The translations under genes and the position numbers were made by a program. Below the pieces are notes generated by a model. The model was not told where the DNA came from, did not search any database, and saw only the letters and a program-made list of their open reading frames with translations. DNA of 64,000 nucleotides from Bacillus sp. EB600 (lineage in GTDB: Bacteria; Bacillota; Bacilli; Bacillales; Cytobacillaceae), in assembly GCF_024494385.1 (NCBI RefSeq), contig NZ_JAEVLT010000001.1, positions 1-64,000 on the forward strand, given 5' to 3'. This document shows positions 42,946 to 50,831 of this stretch, piece after piece (positions within the stretch are counted from its first letter, which is position 1; each line of letters opens with the position of its first letter).

Positions 42946-43149
42946 ATGTTCTATCCTACATTTTATTGCAATGTAACGAAGATCAGACATGTTGTAAAAG
43001 ACCGTTACTGCTACGAATGTGGTCAAAGGTTTAATTTAAATTATGATCTTAAAAAAAAAGATTTAAAGAATATTACATTTAAGCAACTAGAAGAAATAAC
43101 CTGTACTAAGTGCAAATCAGTACTTATAAATACCATTCAAAAACATTAA
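42946..43149 (+). CDS. Small zinc-ribbon-like protein under c-di-GMP control
   Basis: A 67-residue protein with two Cys pairs, Y-C-Y-E-C-G near residues 22-27 and T-C-T-K-C near 54-58, the layout of a zinc ribbon. Between them is a Lys-rich L-K-K-K-D-L-K-N segment. It is cytoplasmic, with no signal or membrane helix. The ATG at 42946 is chosen because GAGGG lies 6 bases upstream; the ATG two codons earlier touches the SD. No family recognised. It is the only gene the riboswitch could control before the terminator at 43209. Confidence 0.75.
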   Translation: MFYPTFYCNVTKIRHVVKDRYCYECGQRFNLNYDLKKKDLKNITFKQLEEITCTKCKSVLINTIQKH

Positions 43150-43208
43150 TAGTATGGGAAGTAGCCTTTTCTAAGTATCCATTTTCCCTCTAGACGTTTT
43201 AACTAGAC

Positions 43209-43238
43209 TCCCAGACAACTGGGGTTATTTTTTTGTTT
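43209..43238 (+). terminator. Terminator of the zinc-ribbon gene
   Basis: CTCCCAG pairs with CTGGGG around ACAA and is followed by TTATTTTTTTG. Confidence 0.8.
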
Positions 43239-43377
43239 TTAGAAGGATTTTGTCCCGTGATTGGAATTTTTTATTATTTAGTCCTAAAGTAGTCCTTTAG
43301 TGTAGGAAAAATCACTTAATTTTTTTGTAAATTTATGATAAATTGGTAAGCATATACTACTATAAAGGAGATCGTTC

Positions 43378-43551
43378 ATGATTTTTATGCCAATGATTGA
43401 TGAAAAATTTAAACTCGAAAAACTTATCGAAAGTCTTCGTGAAGAAATGATTCGAATTGGCATCAAAGAAGGACTCAACAGTGAAAAAACAATAGAAATC
43501 AGTCAAAAGCTTGATCGTTACATCTCAAAATATCAATTCTTGAGGAACTAA
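43378..43551 (+). CDS. Spo0E-like aspartyl-phosphate phosphatase
   Basis: A 57-residue helical hairpin of the Spo0E family, which dephosphorylates Spo0A~P and so delays sporulation. The signature is in the second helix: I-S-Q-K-L-D-R-Y-I near residues 41-49 (consensus S-Q-x-L-D). The first helix is L-E-K-L-I-E-S-L-R-E-E-M-I-R-I-G. AAAGGAG lies 7 bases before the ATG. It is a lone gene with its own terminator. Family assignment is secure; whether the target is Spo0A itself is inferred. Confidence 0.88.
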   Translation: MIFMPMIDEKFKLEKLIESLREEMIRIGIKEGLNSEKTIEISQKLDRYISKYQFLRN

Positions 43552-43612
43552 ACTTTGAGACTATTGCATCTTCACTTTTCCTTGCTTGTCCATTAACTCA
43601 CTTTCCCACTTT

Positions 43613-43643
43613 AGAAGTGTCGCTTGATACTTCTTTTTTATTT
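43613..43643 (+). terminator. Terminator of the Spo0E-like gene
   Basis: AGAAGT pairs with ACTTCT around GTCGCTTGAT, followed by TTTTTATTTT. The remaining 43644-43844 holds only promoter-like AT-rich sequence. Confidence 0.65.
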
Positions 43644-43844
43644 TCTGAATTAAATGTTATCGATCCCACTCATGTTTCCTCTATTTTTTCTTTCCGTTGT
43701 GTCAGACATTTGTTTTAAAAGTATATACTTTGGATCAAACTGTTAAAAATATCTGGTGTAATGGTCAGTTTCACTTGGTCTATTTCACCTAAATCGATTC
43801 CATAAATTTTTTTGTAACAGAAATTAGAAGAAAGGAGTTTTTAG

Positions 43845-44321
43845 ATGGATAATTTGTTTGCATTAATTCCGCTTGGTCACCCGATCATCACTTTAATCAT
43901 TGTAATTGTAGGTATTATTCTGATAAGAAGCTTATTCAGAGCCACCTTTAAATTGACCATGATAGCTGCAATCATTGGACTGGTAATGGTTACGTTTTTT
44001 GGGTATTCCTCTAACGACGTGTTCAATAAAGGAAAACAGGTTGCCTCTTATACTGCGTCCTATGCCGAGAAAACAATTAAACCCGCTATTTATCATGGTT
44101 TAAAAAATGTTCATGTAGAAAAAGGGTCAAATGGGTCCATAGCATTTGTCGGGGACAATTTTGACATTGGTGAAACACCCCAAGGTAAGTTTATTTTTCA
44201 TATACAATCATTAAACTTGTCAATTACTCAGGATGAGCTTTCTAAGTATTTGAACACGGATGAAATGCAAAACTTACTTCAAACCTTACACGATAAAAAG
44301 CAAGAAATGATCCCTAGTTGA
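43845..44321 (+). CDS. Membrane protein of unknown function
   Basis: A 158-residue protein with two N-terminal helices (about residues 13-28 and 35-54) and a C-terminal soluble domain of about 100 residues facing outside or inside. The soluble part has no Cys and includes F-V-G-D-N-F-D-I-G-E-T-P and a final helix ending K-K-Q-E-M-I-P-S. AAAGGAG precedes the ATG. It is convergent with the 3D-domain gene and shares the terminator. I do not recognise a family. Confidence 0.8.
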   Translation: MDNLFALIPLGHPIITLIIVIVGIILIRSLFRATFKLTMIAAIIGLVMVTFFGYSSNDVFNKGKQVASYTASYAEKTIKPAIYHGLKNVHVEKGSNGSIAFVGDNFDIGETPQGKFIFHIQSLNLSITQDELSKYLNTDEMQNLLQTLHDKKQEMIPS

Positions 44322-44347
44322 AATTGTTATCCTTTCTCTTTAATAAA

Positions 44348-44397
44348 AAAAAGCCGGATGGCACCCCCATATTGAAAGGTATCCATCCAGCTTTTAT
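44348..44397. terminator. Bidirectional terminator between convergent genes
   Basis: AAAAGC-CGGATGG pairs with CCATCC-AGCTTTT around a loop of about 21 bases. It lies between the ends of the genes at 44321 and 44428. Confidence 0.75.
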
Positions 44398-44427
44398 CAT
44401 TTGCACTTATAGAAATTACTGAGTTAG

Positions 44428-45531
44428 CTAATCCAGAACAACAATTTTCACTGCTTTAATGCCCCAGACTAATGCATCTGCCCTTGTTGGCATTAATACA
44501 TCAATTCTATGACCTTTAATTGCTCCTCCAGTATCACCTGCAATCGCAACACCGTAGCCTTCAACCCATACATGTTTACCTAATGAAATAACATTTGGAT
44601 CAACAGCGATCAATTTCATATTGGGATTTGCCTTAATATTGTAGCCTGATGTTGTAATATAGGCAAATTCTTCCGGATTGTATGCAGTTGCAGTAACATA
44701 CATTTCTTCGCCATTCCCTGCAGCTTGAACAGGGCTGCTTTCGGTGTTTCCTTTAGGAGCCGCTGCTGCCGCCGCTGTACGAGCCGCCGCTGTTGCTTGT
44801 TCCTGACGAAGTTTTTCTTGTGCTGCTTGTATTTGGGATTCAATATTAGCTTTTTGTTCTTTAGCAAGTGCCATTTGTTGGTCAATTTGACTGAATTTCT
44901 CCTGCAGTGCTGTTAAAGTTTCTTGTCTCGTTTGTAAATTTTGGTCGAGATCCGCCTGCTGTTTCGCTAGAGCCTTTTGTTCTTCTTCTAAAACCTGCTC
45001 TTGCCTATCAATCTCTTTTTTTGCTGTTTCAATTTGGCTGAGATCATTCTTCTGTGCCGCCATAATATCCTGATCCGCATTTAACAGCGTGGATACTGCA
45101 CTTGCACGTTGAATGAAATCGTTGAGATTTTTAGAATCTAAGAAAACTTTAATAACGATACTAAGATTATCATCATGTTGAAGAGCAACAATCCGCTTCT
45201 TCATAACCTCTTTACGAGCAAGAATTTTATCCTCGAGAGTAACAATTTCTTGTTTTTTCGCTTCTATGAGTTTATTTGTTGCCGCCATTTTTTGCTGGGT
45301 ATTATCTAATGCGGCTTGATTCTGGGCAATATATGTATTTAACGATTGGACCTCTTGTTGAATACTTTGAATCTGATTCGTAACAGATTGCTTTTCTTGA
45401 GCATTTTGATTAAGCTCCTGTTGAATATTTTGTAGAGCCTCTGTATTTGATTGTGCATAGGTAAGTACCGACCCTGAAATACATAACACCCCAGTAAACA
45501 TTGTGAGAATTATACGCTTTATCACTTGCAT
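44428..45531 (-). CDS. Secreted coiled-coil and 3D-domain cell wall protein
   Basis: A 367-residue exported protein. A signal peptide ends near residue 27 (L-T-Y-A-Q). Residues about 30-235 are a long Gln/Glu/Ala-rich coiled coil of the PcsB_CC type, followed by an Ala-rich linker. The C-terminal 3D domain (about 275-367) has its three Asp in A-V-D-P, A-G-D-T-G-G and R-I-D-V. This double-psi barrel is related to lytic transglycosylases, so cleavage of peptidoglycan glycan strands is likely. AGGAGGGG precedes the ATG. It is a single gene. Confidence 0.9.
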   Translation of the reverse strand: MQVIKRIILTMFTGVLCISGSVLTYAQSNTEALQNIQQELNQNAQEKQSVTNQIQSIQQEVQSLNTYIAQNQAALDNTQQKMAATNKLIEAKKQEIVTLEDKILARKEVMKKRIVALQHDDNLSIVIKVFLDSKNLNDFIQRASAVSTLLNADQDIMAAQKNDLSQIETAKKEIDRQEQVLEEEQKALAKQQADLDQNLQTRQETLTALQEKFSQIDQQMALAKEQKANIESQIQAAQEKLRQEQATAAARTAAAAAAPKGNTESSPVQAAGNGEEMYVTATAYNPEEFAYITTSGYNIKANPNMKLIAVDPNVISLGKHVWVEGYGVAIAGDTGGAIKGHRIDVLMPTRADALVWGIKAVKIVVLD

Positions 45532-45743
45532 ACACGTCCCCTCCTGTATACTTATTTATATCAAAAGTTTGTACCATTCATGTTACAAACAGATTAAAAC
45601 TGTATCTCATTTTGTCATAAAAGGCAGAATAACAGCACTCAGTGTTTATTTACCCGCTGTTTTTTTGGAAAATCATGAAACAATTTCCTATAAAAATAGA
45701 GATCCCTGAGGATCTCACTGTAGTGACTAATTGTAAGGTCTTT

Positions 45744-45786
45744 TACAGGTAAGGATAATACAGCATCATCCTCACCTGTATTTTTC
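45744..45786 (+). terminator. Hairpin with T-run on the plus strand
   Basis: TACAGGTAAGGAT and ATCCTCACCTGTA pair (one mismatch) around AATACAGCATC and are followed by TTTTTC. No plus-strand gene is evident just upstream, so its purpose is unclear; a further small stem GAGATC/GATCTC lies at 45701-45718. Confidence 0.55.
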
Positions 45787-45789
45787 TTG

Positions 45790-45832
45790 AACAAAAAAAG
45801 GTGAGCAACTGTTAGTAGTAATGACTCACGCT
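45790..45832 (-). terminator. Terminator of the DUF421 gene
   Basis: On the minus strand, GTGAGTC pairs with GCTCAC across a loop of about 16 bases, followed by CTTTTTTTG. It lies 32 bases past the DUF421 stop. Confidence 0.6.
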
Positions 45833-45863
45833 TTGTGCCTTTACTAATAAAGGAGCACCCAAG

Positions 45864-46433
45864 TTATTCATTATCTTTCACAACAACATCAAAAATATTT
45901 TCTCCTTTTGAATTTGCCGCTGAATCCTGTTTATTTACTATTTTTAAAAGTTCCTCTTGTGTAACGGGTTTTGCATCGGGCATAAGCTCGAAAGCGAATT
46001 CACCATCTGCTTCAATTGTTCCAATCCTAACATCAGCAATGTAGGATACCCCTTTTTGACGCAGCCTCATTTCTAATTGTTTTTTTGTCATTCGAAGCTT
46101 TTTTAAACTATCCGAAATCAATTTCCCATCTTTAATGACAAGTGTTGCCTCACCAATTAAATATCGTTCAAGTATACTGAATTTCAGCTCCAGCTTTTGG
46201 ACGATGATTAAAAATATTCCGTAAGTAACGAGTACTATAATCACCTGCCAAAATTTATTTTCCTTTACTGCATGGCCCATCGTCGTGCCAATCGCTAAAA
46301 TAACGACTGTTTCCAAGCTGGTCATTTTGGCAACTGATTTTTTGCCTGCAAATCTTAGCACGATCACACTAGTTATTAATAAAGTTACTGATTCTGTTAT
46401 GAAGTTAAAGTTCAAATTTACCACGCCAGACAT
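45864..46433 (-). CDS. DUF421 (YetF-like) membrane protein
   Basis: A 189-residue protein of the DUF421 family (B. subtilis YetF, YdfR, YrbG and others). Three N-terminal helices include V-L-R-F-A-G-K-K-S-V-A-K-M-T near residues 25-38. The cytoplasmic domain has the conserved L-I-K-D-G-K-like V-I-K-D-G-K-L, L-E-M-R-L-R-Q-K-G and V-R-I-G-T-I-E-A-D-G. Some family members affect spore structure or stress phenotypes, but no mechanism is known. The ribosome binding site before the ATG is weak. Confidence 0.88.
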   Translation of the reverse strand: MSGVVNLNFNFITESVTLLITSVIVLRFAGKKSVAKMTSLETVVILAIGTTMGHAVKENKFWQVIIVLVTYGIFLIIVQKLELKFSILERYLIGEATLVIKDGKLISDSLKKLRMTKKQLEMRLRQKGVSYIADVRIGTIEADGEFAFELMPDAKPVTQEELLKIVNKQDSAANSKGENIFDVVVKDNE

Positions 46434-46562
46434 TCATTAGTTATCTTATTTTAAACATCTTCCCTTGTATTTAAACCTGCCTGAAAATGAATAAAAATGA
46501 AAGTTGAGAGCAAGTTGACTGTCTTTATGGTCCCAGCATACTGGATTTATAGATAGTTGATT

Positions 46563-46742
46563 TTACTTTTTAACGTTTGGGTCCGTACTATTTGCTTCTA
46601 CATAATTGTACTCCTCTTCTAAGTCACTCAAGGTCCATTCATATAGATGTTTATCGTTTTTTTTATATATACCAGATTTAATTAGCTGCTCAATTAAATA
46701 TTGTCTTTTTTGCTGGACAGCCCTTCGGAGTAACTTTTCCAT
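46563..46742 (-). CDS. fbpA: Fur-regulated basic protein FbpA family
   Basis: A 59-residue basic protein: M-E-K-L-L-R-R-A-V-Q-Q-K-R-Q-Y, then I-K-S-G-I-Y-K-K-N-D-K-H-L-Y-E and T-L-S-D-L-E-E-E-Y. This matches the FbpA family, whose B. subtilis member assists the iron-sparing response as a small RNA-chaperone-like protein. Only about 50 residues make up the core, so the protein is complete. GAGGTG lies 10 bases before the ATG. I could not find a convincing Fur box in the upstream 170 bases, so iron control is inferred from family only. Confidence 0.82.
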   Translation of the reverse strand: MEKLLRRAVQQKRQYLIEQLIKSGIYKKNDKHLYEWTLSDLEEEYNYVEANSTDPNVKK

Positions 46743-46914
46743 CCCTTAAAGACACCTCCCTCTTTCTTTGGATACCGTCGAGAATAGTAGTAAGTTCGTC
46801 TTTGGGTCCACACGTTTTTGTATGTAGGTAGAAAACAGTTTTAGAGTGTATTCCAATTATAAAGTTTCCAAATTCAGGAATTTGTCGATTTATCAGGAAT
46901 TGATCAACTCTTAA

Positions 46915-47274
46915 ATGAATTGTAAAATTACTTTAATAAAAGATAAAAAACATATTCTTTCTATATTGAATCAAGGCTGTGCGATTGTTAATACTACTTC
47001 AGTTACAGCCTATCGCGGCGAAAAAACGTTGATTGATTATTCTTCTATCAAGGGGGCGATTGTTTCCTTCACCCGTGCACTCGCTAATTCCATAATTGAT
47101 CAAGGGATCTACCCCGCTAATTCCGGCTTCAATGTCGGCAGAGGTTGTTGCGATCTTTATGAAACGTGCAGGCCATCCTTTTGAATGGCACCTGCCTTTG
47201 TTTACCTCGCAAGCAATGACTCCAGATATGTCACTGGGCAAACACTGCACGTCAATGGCGCCGAATACATCTAA
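46915..47274 (+). pseudogene. Decayed short-chain dehydrogenase (SDR) gene
   Basis: In the first frame, V-N-T-T-S-V-T-A-Y-R-G-E, then I-D-Y-S-S-I-K-G-A-I-V-S-F-T-R-A-L-A are the SDR active-site strand and Y-x3-K helix. After about 47100 the similarity moves to other frames: T-P-L-I-P-A-S-M-S-A-E, then K-R-A-G-H-P-F-E, and finally V-T-G-Q-T-L-H-V-N-G-A-E before TAA. These are successive parts of a classical SDR of the general-stress YdaD/YhdF type. The NAD-binding N-terminus is missing. At least two frameshifts and a 5' deletion make this a relic. Confidence 0.85.
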
Positions 47275-47520
47275 TCTTAAGAAAAGAAATATTAAAATAT
47301 AAAAAATTTGAATGAACCATTTTCATTTTGTCAATTTATCTTACTCTGTTTTGTTCTATAATAGATTCCAATAGACAATGTCAGAAAGGAGAACCTATAT
47401 TTCAATGAAAAGGAAAAAGCTTACTTCAGATGAAAATTTTTCTTAAAACTGATAAAGTGATAGTAGTAAAAGAAATAAATTACTACAAAATGATTTCTTA
47501 CAATAGAAAGAAGGCAAAAG

Positions 47521-48219
47521 ATGCGTTTTGCAAAAATGATACCGAATTTGTTTACACTTGGAAATTTATATTGCGGTTTTTTATCCGTTGGCTTTGCTGC
47601 ACATGGCCAGTATAAAAATGCAGCCATTTTAATTATAATCGGGATGATGCTGGACAGCATGGATGGCAGATTGGCTAGAATGTTAAACGTTGACAGCAAT
47701 CTGGGCAAAGAGCTAGATTCTTTAGCTGATATTGTCACCTTTGGAATTGCCCCTTCCTTCTTGGTTTACTACACCTACTTTTTTCATTTTGGCTTTTTAG
47801 GATTAGCGGTAGCAGGACTCTTTCCTTTGTTTGGGGCCTTTCGGTTGGCAAGATTTAATATTAGCCCCCCAAATTCATCCTTACATTATTTCGTTGGTGT
47901 TCCGATTACAGCCGCCGGAGGAATTTTAGCAATCCTTACACTTTTTGGCAGAATTATTCCGCATATCGTAACAACTATAATTTTCACTGGCTTATGTTTT
48001 CTAATGGTTAGTAAAATTCATATTCCTAGCCTAAAAGAAGTTCCTCTGCCGAAATACGGAACGATTGTGACCATCTTCCTTGGCAGCCTTTTATATATTA
48101 TTTATCGAAGTCATTACACTCATCATTTTCCTTACCTTATTTATATCGCGACACCGTTATACATTGCTTACATCGCCTATCGCTTTATCAAAGGAAAAAA
48201 TCGTAAAGATCTTGACTAA
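47521..48219 (+). CDS. pssA: CDP-diacylglycerol-serine O-phosphatidyltransferase
   Basis: PssA makes phosphatidylserine, the precursor of phosphatidylethanolamine. The 232-residue membrane protein has the CDP-alcohol phosphotransferase motif D-S-M-D-G-R-L-A-R ... G-K-E-L-D-S-L-A-D near residues 43-68, which binds the metal and CDP. About eight helices follow. It is longer than B. subtilis PssA (177), with an extra C-terminal helix pair. AGAAGG precedes the ATG. A 13-codon frame with its own AAAGGAG starts at 47405 in the leader and could be a regulatory peptide. No psd gene is adjacent. Confidence 0.93.
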   Translation: MRFAKMIPNLFTLGNLYCGFLSVGFAAHGQYKNAAILIIIGMMLDSMDGRLARMLNVDSNLGKELDSLADIVTFGIAPSFLVYYTYFFHFGFLGLAVAGLFPLFGAFRLARFNISPPNSSLHYFVGVPITAAGGILAILTLFGRIIPHIVTTIIFTGLCFLMVSKIHIPSLKEVPLPKYGTIVTIFLGSLLYIIYRSHYTHHFPYLIYIATPLYIAYIAYRFIKGKNRKDLD

Positions 48220-48246
48220 TAAATAATTTCTTCACTTACTGCCATT

Positions 48247-48279
48247 AAAAAGAGCATTGGAATTTATGCTCTTTTTTTG
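48247..48279 (+). terminator. Terminator of pssA
   Basis: AAAAAGAGCAT pairs with ATGCTCTTTTT around TGGAATTT, followed by TTG. It lies 28 bases after the pssA stop. Confidence 0.9.
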
Positions 48280-48501
48280 TTGCTCAGCTTCTTATTAGTA
48301 ACCTAAACTACCGGTGGTGAAAAAAAGTTTGCACTTGCTTATACACAACGATATACTTCTGATAATTGGGATTATTTTTGGAATGGATATTTAATCCGAA
48401 TCATAAAGCATATATTATCTTTGGACATATTCTTTTAACATTAGAGAATTTGTTATTTCAATTTTGACACGTAAATAGAAAATGATCTTTAAAGTCGGGA
48501 T

Positions 48502-49131
48502 GTGAACAATTTGGGTCATGTAATATATCTTCTAGAGCACTACGGATACTATGGAATCATGATTGCATTAATAGGCGGTATTATTGGACTTCCCATTCCT
48601 GATGAAGTGTTGCTCACCTATGTTGGATATATTGTTTTTCAAGAAAAAATGGCTTACCTTCCATCCTTACTATGTGCATTAATTGGAGCATTTTGCGGAA
48701 TATCGATTAGTTACTTCTTAGGAATTAAATTGGGACTTCCATTCTTGCAGAAATTTGGTCCAAAAGTTCACCTGACGAATGACAAAATCAATAAAACCAA
48801 AACGTTATTTTTAAAATTTGGCCCGACCTTGCTTTTCATTGGGTACTTTATTCCTGGAATTCGCCATGTAACCGCTTATTTGGCAGGGATAAACAGTTTT
48901 TCCTTTAAAAAATTTGCTCTATTTGCTTATTCAGGAGCTTTCGTATGGTGTTTTACCTTTATTACATTAGGTAGGGTTCTTGGAGAAAGATGGAGATACG
49001 TTGCATTCTATATTATGAAAAACAAAATGTTTCTCATTCCAGCAGCCGTACTGATTTTAGGCGTAGTCCTTTTTGTATATTGGAAAAAAAAGAGAAAGAA
49101 TTCGGTCGAATCAAAAGAAGTTTTTGAATAA
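48502..49131 (+). CDS. DedA family membrane protein
   Basis: A 209-residue DedA/SNARE-associated (VTT) domain protein. Conserved features are G-G-I-I-G-L-P-I-P-D-E near residues 25-35, the paired F-G-P-T-L-L-F-I-G-Y-F-I-P-G-I-R-H near 112-128 with the essential Arg, and A-G-I-N-S-F-S-F-K-K-F. DedA proteins are lipid scramblases or flippases; Bacillus members recycle undecaprenyl phosphate or phosphatidylethanolamine. It follows pssA, which may be no accident, but a terminator separates them. The start is GTG with a weak GGGAT site. Confidence 0.93.
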   Translation: MNNLGHVIYLLEHYGYYGIMIALIGGIIGLPIPDEVLLTYVGYIVFQEKMAYLPSLLCALIGAFCGISISYFLGIKLGLPFLQKFGPKVHLTNDKINKTKTLFLKFGPTLLFIGYFIPGIRHVTAYLAGINSFSFKKFALFAYSGAFVWCFTFITLGRVLGERWRYVAFYIMKNKMFLIPAAVLILGVVLFVYWKKKRKNSVESKEVFE

Positions 49132-49151
49132 CATAATATAGATAAATTGTA

Positions 49152-49187
49152 AAAAAAAGCGAGAGCTGAACACTCTCGTTTTTTTTG
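49152..49187 (+). terminator. Terminator of the dedA gene
   Basis: AAAAAAGCGAGAG pairs with CTCTCGTTTTTT around CTGAACA, with more T afterwards. The remainder to 49440 has an AT-rich promoter region and no gene. Confidence 0.9.
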
Positions 49188-49440
49188 CAACAATTTCTAC
49201 TGATAATATCAGACGGCAAGACCGTTCAATTAGCATACTAAAAGAATTTGGAAATTTTCAATTTGGCATTAATACATCAAATAAAATGGTATACAATGTT
49301 GTTATGAGGGAATTATATTTAATTTATATAGCACTTACAAAATTTAAAAATATGAAAAACAAGAACTTTTGAGTGGTTAAATGGGCTCAGTTTAATATAG
49401 AATATAAGTAACGTATGTGTTTAAAAAAGGGGATTACCAT

Positions 49441-50007
49441 ATGAGCGGAAAACAACAAAAAAAATATAATTTCTATCAACGGGTTGGACGTGTTTTTAAG
49501 CTGAATTTTATTAAGCTTCTTCGCTCACCTGGCGGAGCGAAAAAGGTATCGTTAGGATTTGCTCTCGGCTTCGGTCTTGAAATGTTAGTGATTTCAACAG
49601 CATCACTTATTTATATATTGTTTGTACCCATTGTACGTTTATCCAAAGGTTCTTTACCGGCGGCGATCATTGGTAATGTAATTGGAAAATTATCCTTTCT
49701 CCCCGTTATTCTTTTACCTATTGCAAAACAAATTGGGAATATAATCTTTCCTATGCGAGTTAAAATTAATCACGGTACAGCTTTTTCTTTTCAAGGCTTA
49801 ATGCACGGTGATTTCCGTGGGTTAATCAGTCTCCTGCACGGCGGCATCCATATGTTAATTGGGATGACCATTTTAGGAGCTGTACTTGGTTTAATTTCTT
49901 ACTTTATCGTTCATTTCTTTTACGAGAAAGAAAGACTGAAAAGACTAAAAAAAAATCGCGATAAGCATGCTATTCGTGGAAACGCAATCAATAAGAATTA
50001 TATATAA
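49441..50007 (+). CDS. DUF2062 membrane protein
   Basis: A 188-residue protein with three helices in the DUF2062 family. The family core is L-L-R-S-P-G-G-A-K-K-V-S-L-G-F-A-L-G-F-G near residues 26-45, then I-G-N-V-I-G-K-L-S-F near 80. A Lys/Arg-rich tail lies at the C-terminus (E-R-L-K-R-L-K-K-N-R). In other bacteria the domain is sometimes fused to glycosyltransferases; here it stands alone. The ATG is preferred because AAAGGGG lies 9 bases upstream. Function unknown. Confidence 0.88.
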   Translation: MSGKQQKKYNFYQRVGRVFKLNFIKLLRSPGGAKKVSLGFALGFGLEMLVISTASLIYILFVPIVRLSKGSLPAAIIGNVIGKLSFLPVILLPIAKQIGNIIFPMRVKINHGTAFSFQGLMHGDFRGLISLLHGGIHMLIGMTILGAVLGLISYFIVHFFYEKERLKRLKKNRDKHAIRGNAINKNYI

Positions 50008-50225
50008 GCCTAAAAAGCTGGGCAGATCTATTTAGCTATCGATTTTACGATAGCTTTTTCTATGCAACCGATTCAATGGTACGGAAAGCTTTATTAAGAA
50101 GCAGAAAATTCGGAATAGTCAATCTACAAATACAACTAATTTAAAGAAAAATTCAGGCTGATTACCATATTATTTTTATAGTGATTTACTTCAAAGCTTT
50201 TTGAGGGGTTTAGGTATTTGTCTAT

Positions 50226-50252
50226 ACTTTTATAGAACTTACACATAGACTA
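50226..50252 (+). promoter_or_regulatory. SigK-type promoter of the Cys/Pro-rich gene
   Basis: AC at 50226, a 16-base spacer, then CATAGACTA at 50244 match the SigK consensus AC-N16-CATANNNTA perfectly. It lies 34 bases before the start of the gene, in the expected place, and points to late mother-cell expression. Confidence 0.65.
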
Positions 50253-50285
50253 TGGTGTATTTAATAAGTGAGGAGGAATTTAAAA

Positions 50286-50543
50286 ATGGAAAAGAAACCT
50301 TACGTTACCCCTGCGGTAATGCCAAATCAACCTTATGTTAGTGCCCCTAATGTTACACCAGTTCAGTTGCAACCCGCTATGCCTATTATGCCTGCTTATT
50401 CTAATGTTCCACCACAATACCCAGCCTATAACCCTTGTTATTTTCCTGCTTATGAACCTTGCTGCTATCCAATCCCTGACCCCTGCTGTGTTCCGATAAA
50501 CCCATGTTGTATGCCAATTAACCCTTGCTGTTTCCCTTTTTAA
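50286..50543 (+). CDS. Cys/Pro-rich spore coat-like protein
   Basis: An 85-residue low-complexity protein. The first half is Pro/Val/Ala-rich (N-V-T-P-V-Q-L-Q-P-A-M-P). The C-terminal third is a run of related units: N-P-C-Y-F-P, E-P-C-C-Y-P-I-P, D-P-C-C-V-P-I, N-P-C-C-M-P-I and N-P-C-C-F-P. Nine Cys allow disulfide cross-linking, as in insoluble coat or exosporium proteins. GAGGAGG lies 9 bases before the ATG and a SigK-type promoter is upstream. I do not know a named family. The coat role is inferred from composition and promoter. Confidence 0.8.
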   Translation: MEKKPYVTPAVMPNQPYVSAPNVTPVQLQPAMPIMPAYSNVPPQYPAYNPCYFPAYEPCCYPIPDPCCVPINPCCMPINPCCFPF

Positions 50544-50607
50544 AATGATATAATGCAATCAGTTTTATAAAATATATAATATATCTTGGTATTATCAAGA
50601 AATAAAT

Positions 50608-50638
50608 TAAAGACCTAAGGTTCTTGGTCTTTTTCTTT
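50608..50638 (+). terminator. Terminator after the coat-like gene
   Basis: AAAGACC pairs with GGTCTTT around TAAGGTTCTT, followed by TTC and TTTTG. Nothing else is visible until 50831. Confidence 0.7.
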
Positions 50639-50831
50639 TGTCCGAAAATAAATATAAAAGAACATCGCTTTAAAAAAATATAAAAATAAAATGAACTTAT
50701 ACGTTACGAATGAAGTCTTTTGTTTTGAATGCTATTTTTTAAAAATGAACTTTTTTAAAATTTACAATTAAACTGAAAGAATTTATTGTTTATATAGTAG
50801 GATACTTGTTTGTGGAGAAAGGTTTGATAAT

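Noticed and set aside
43284..43478. A minus-strand 64-codon frame
   Set aside because: It is antisense to the Spo0E-like gene.
46563..46914. Fur box before fbpA
   Set aside because: I looked for a GATAATGATTATC-like palindrome and found none convincing.
50280..50558. Antisense 92-codon frame over the coat-like gene
   Set aside because: It is a shadow of a low-complexity gene with good plus-strand signals.
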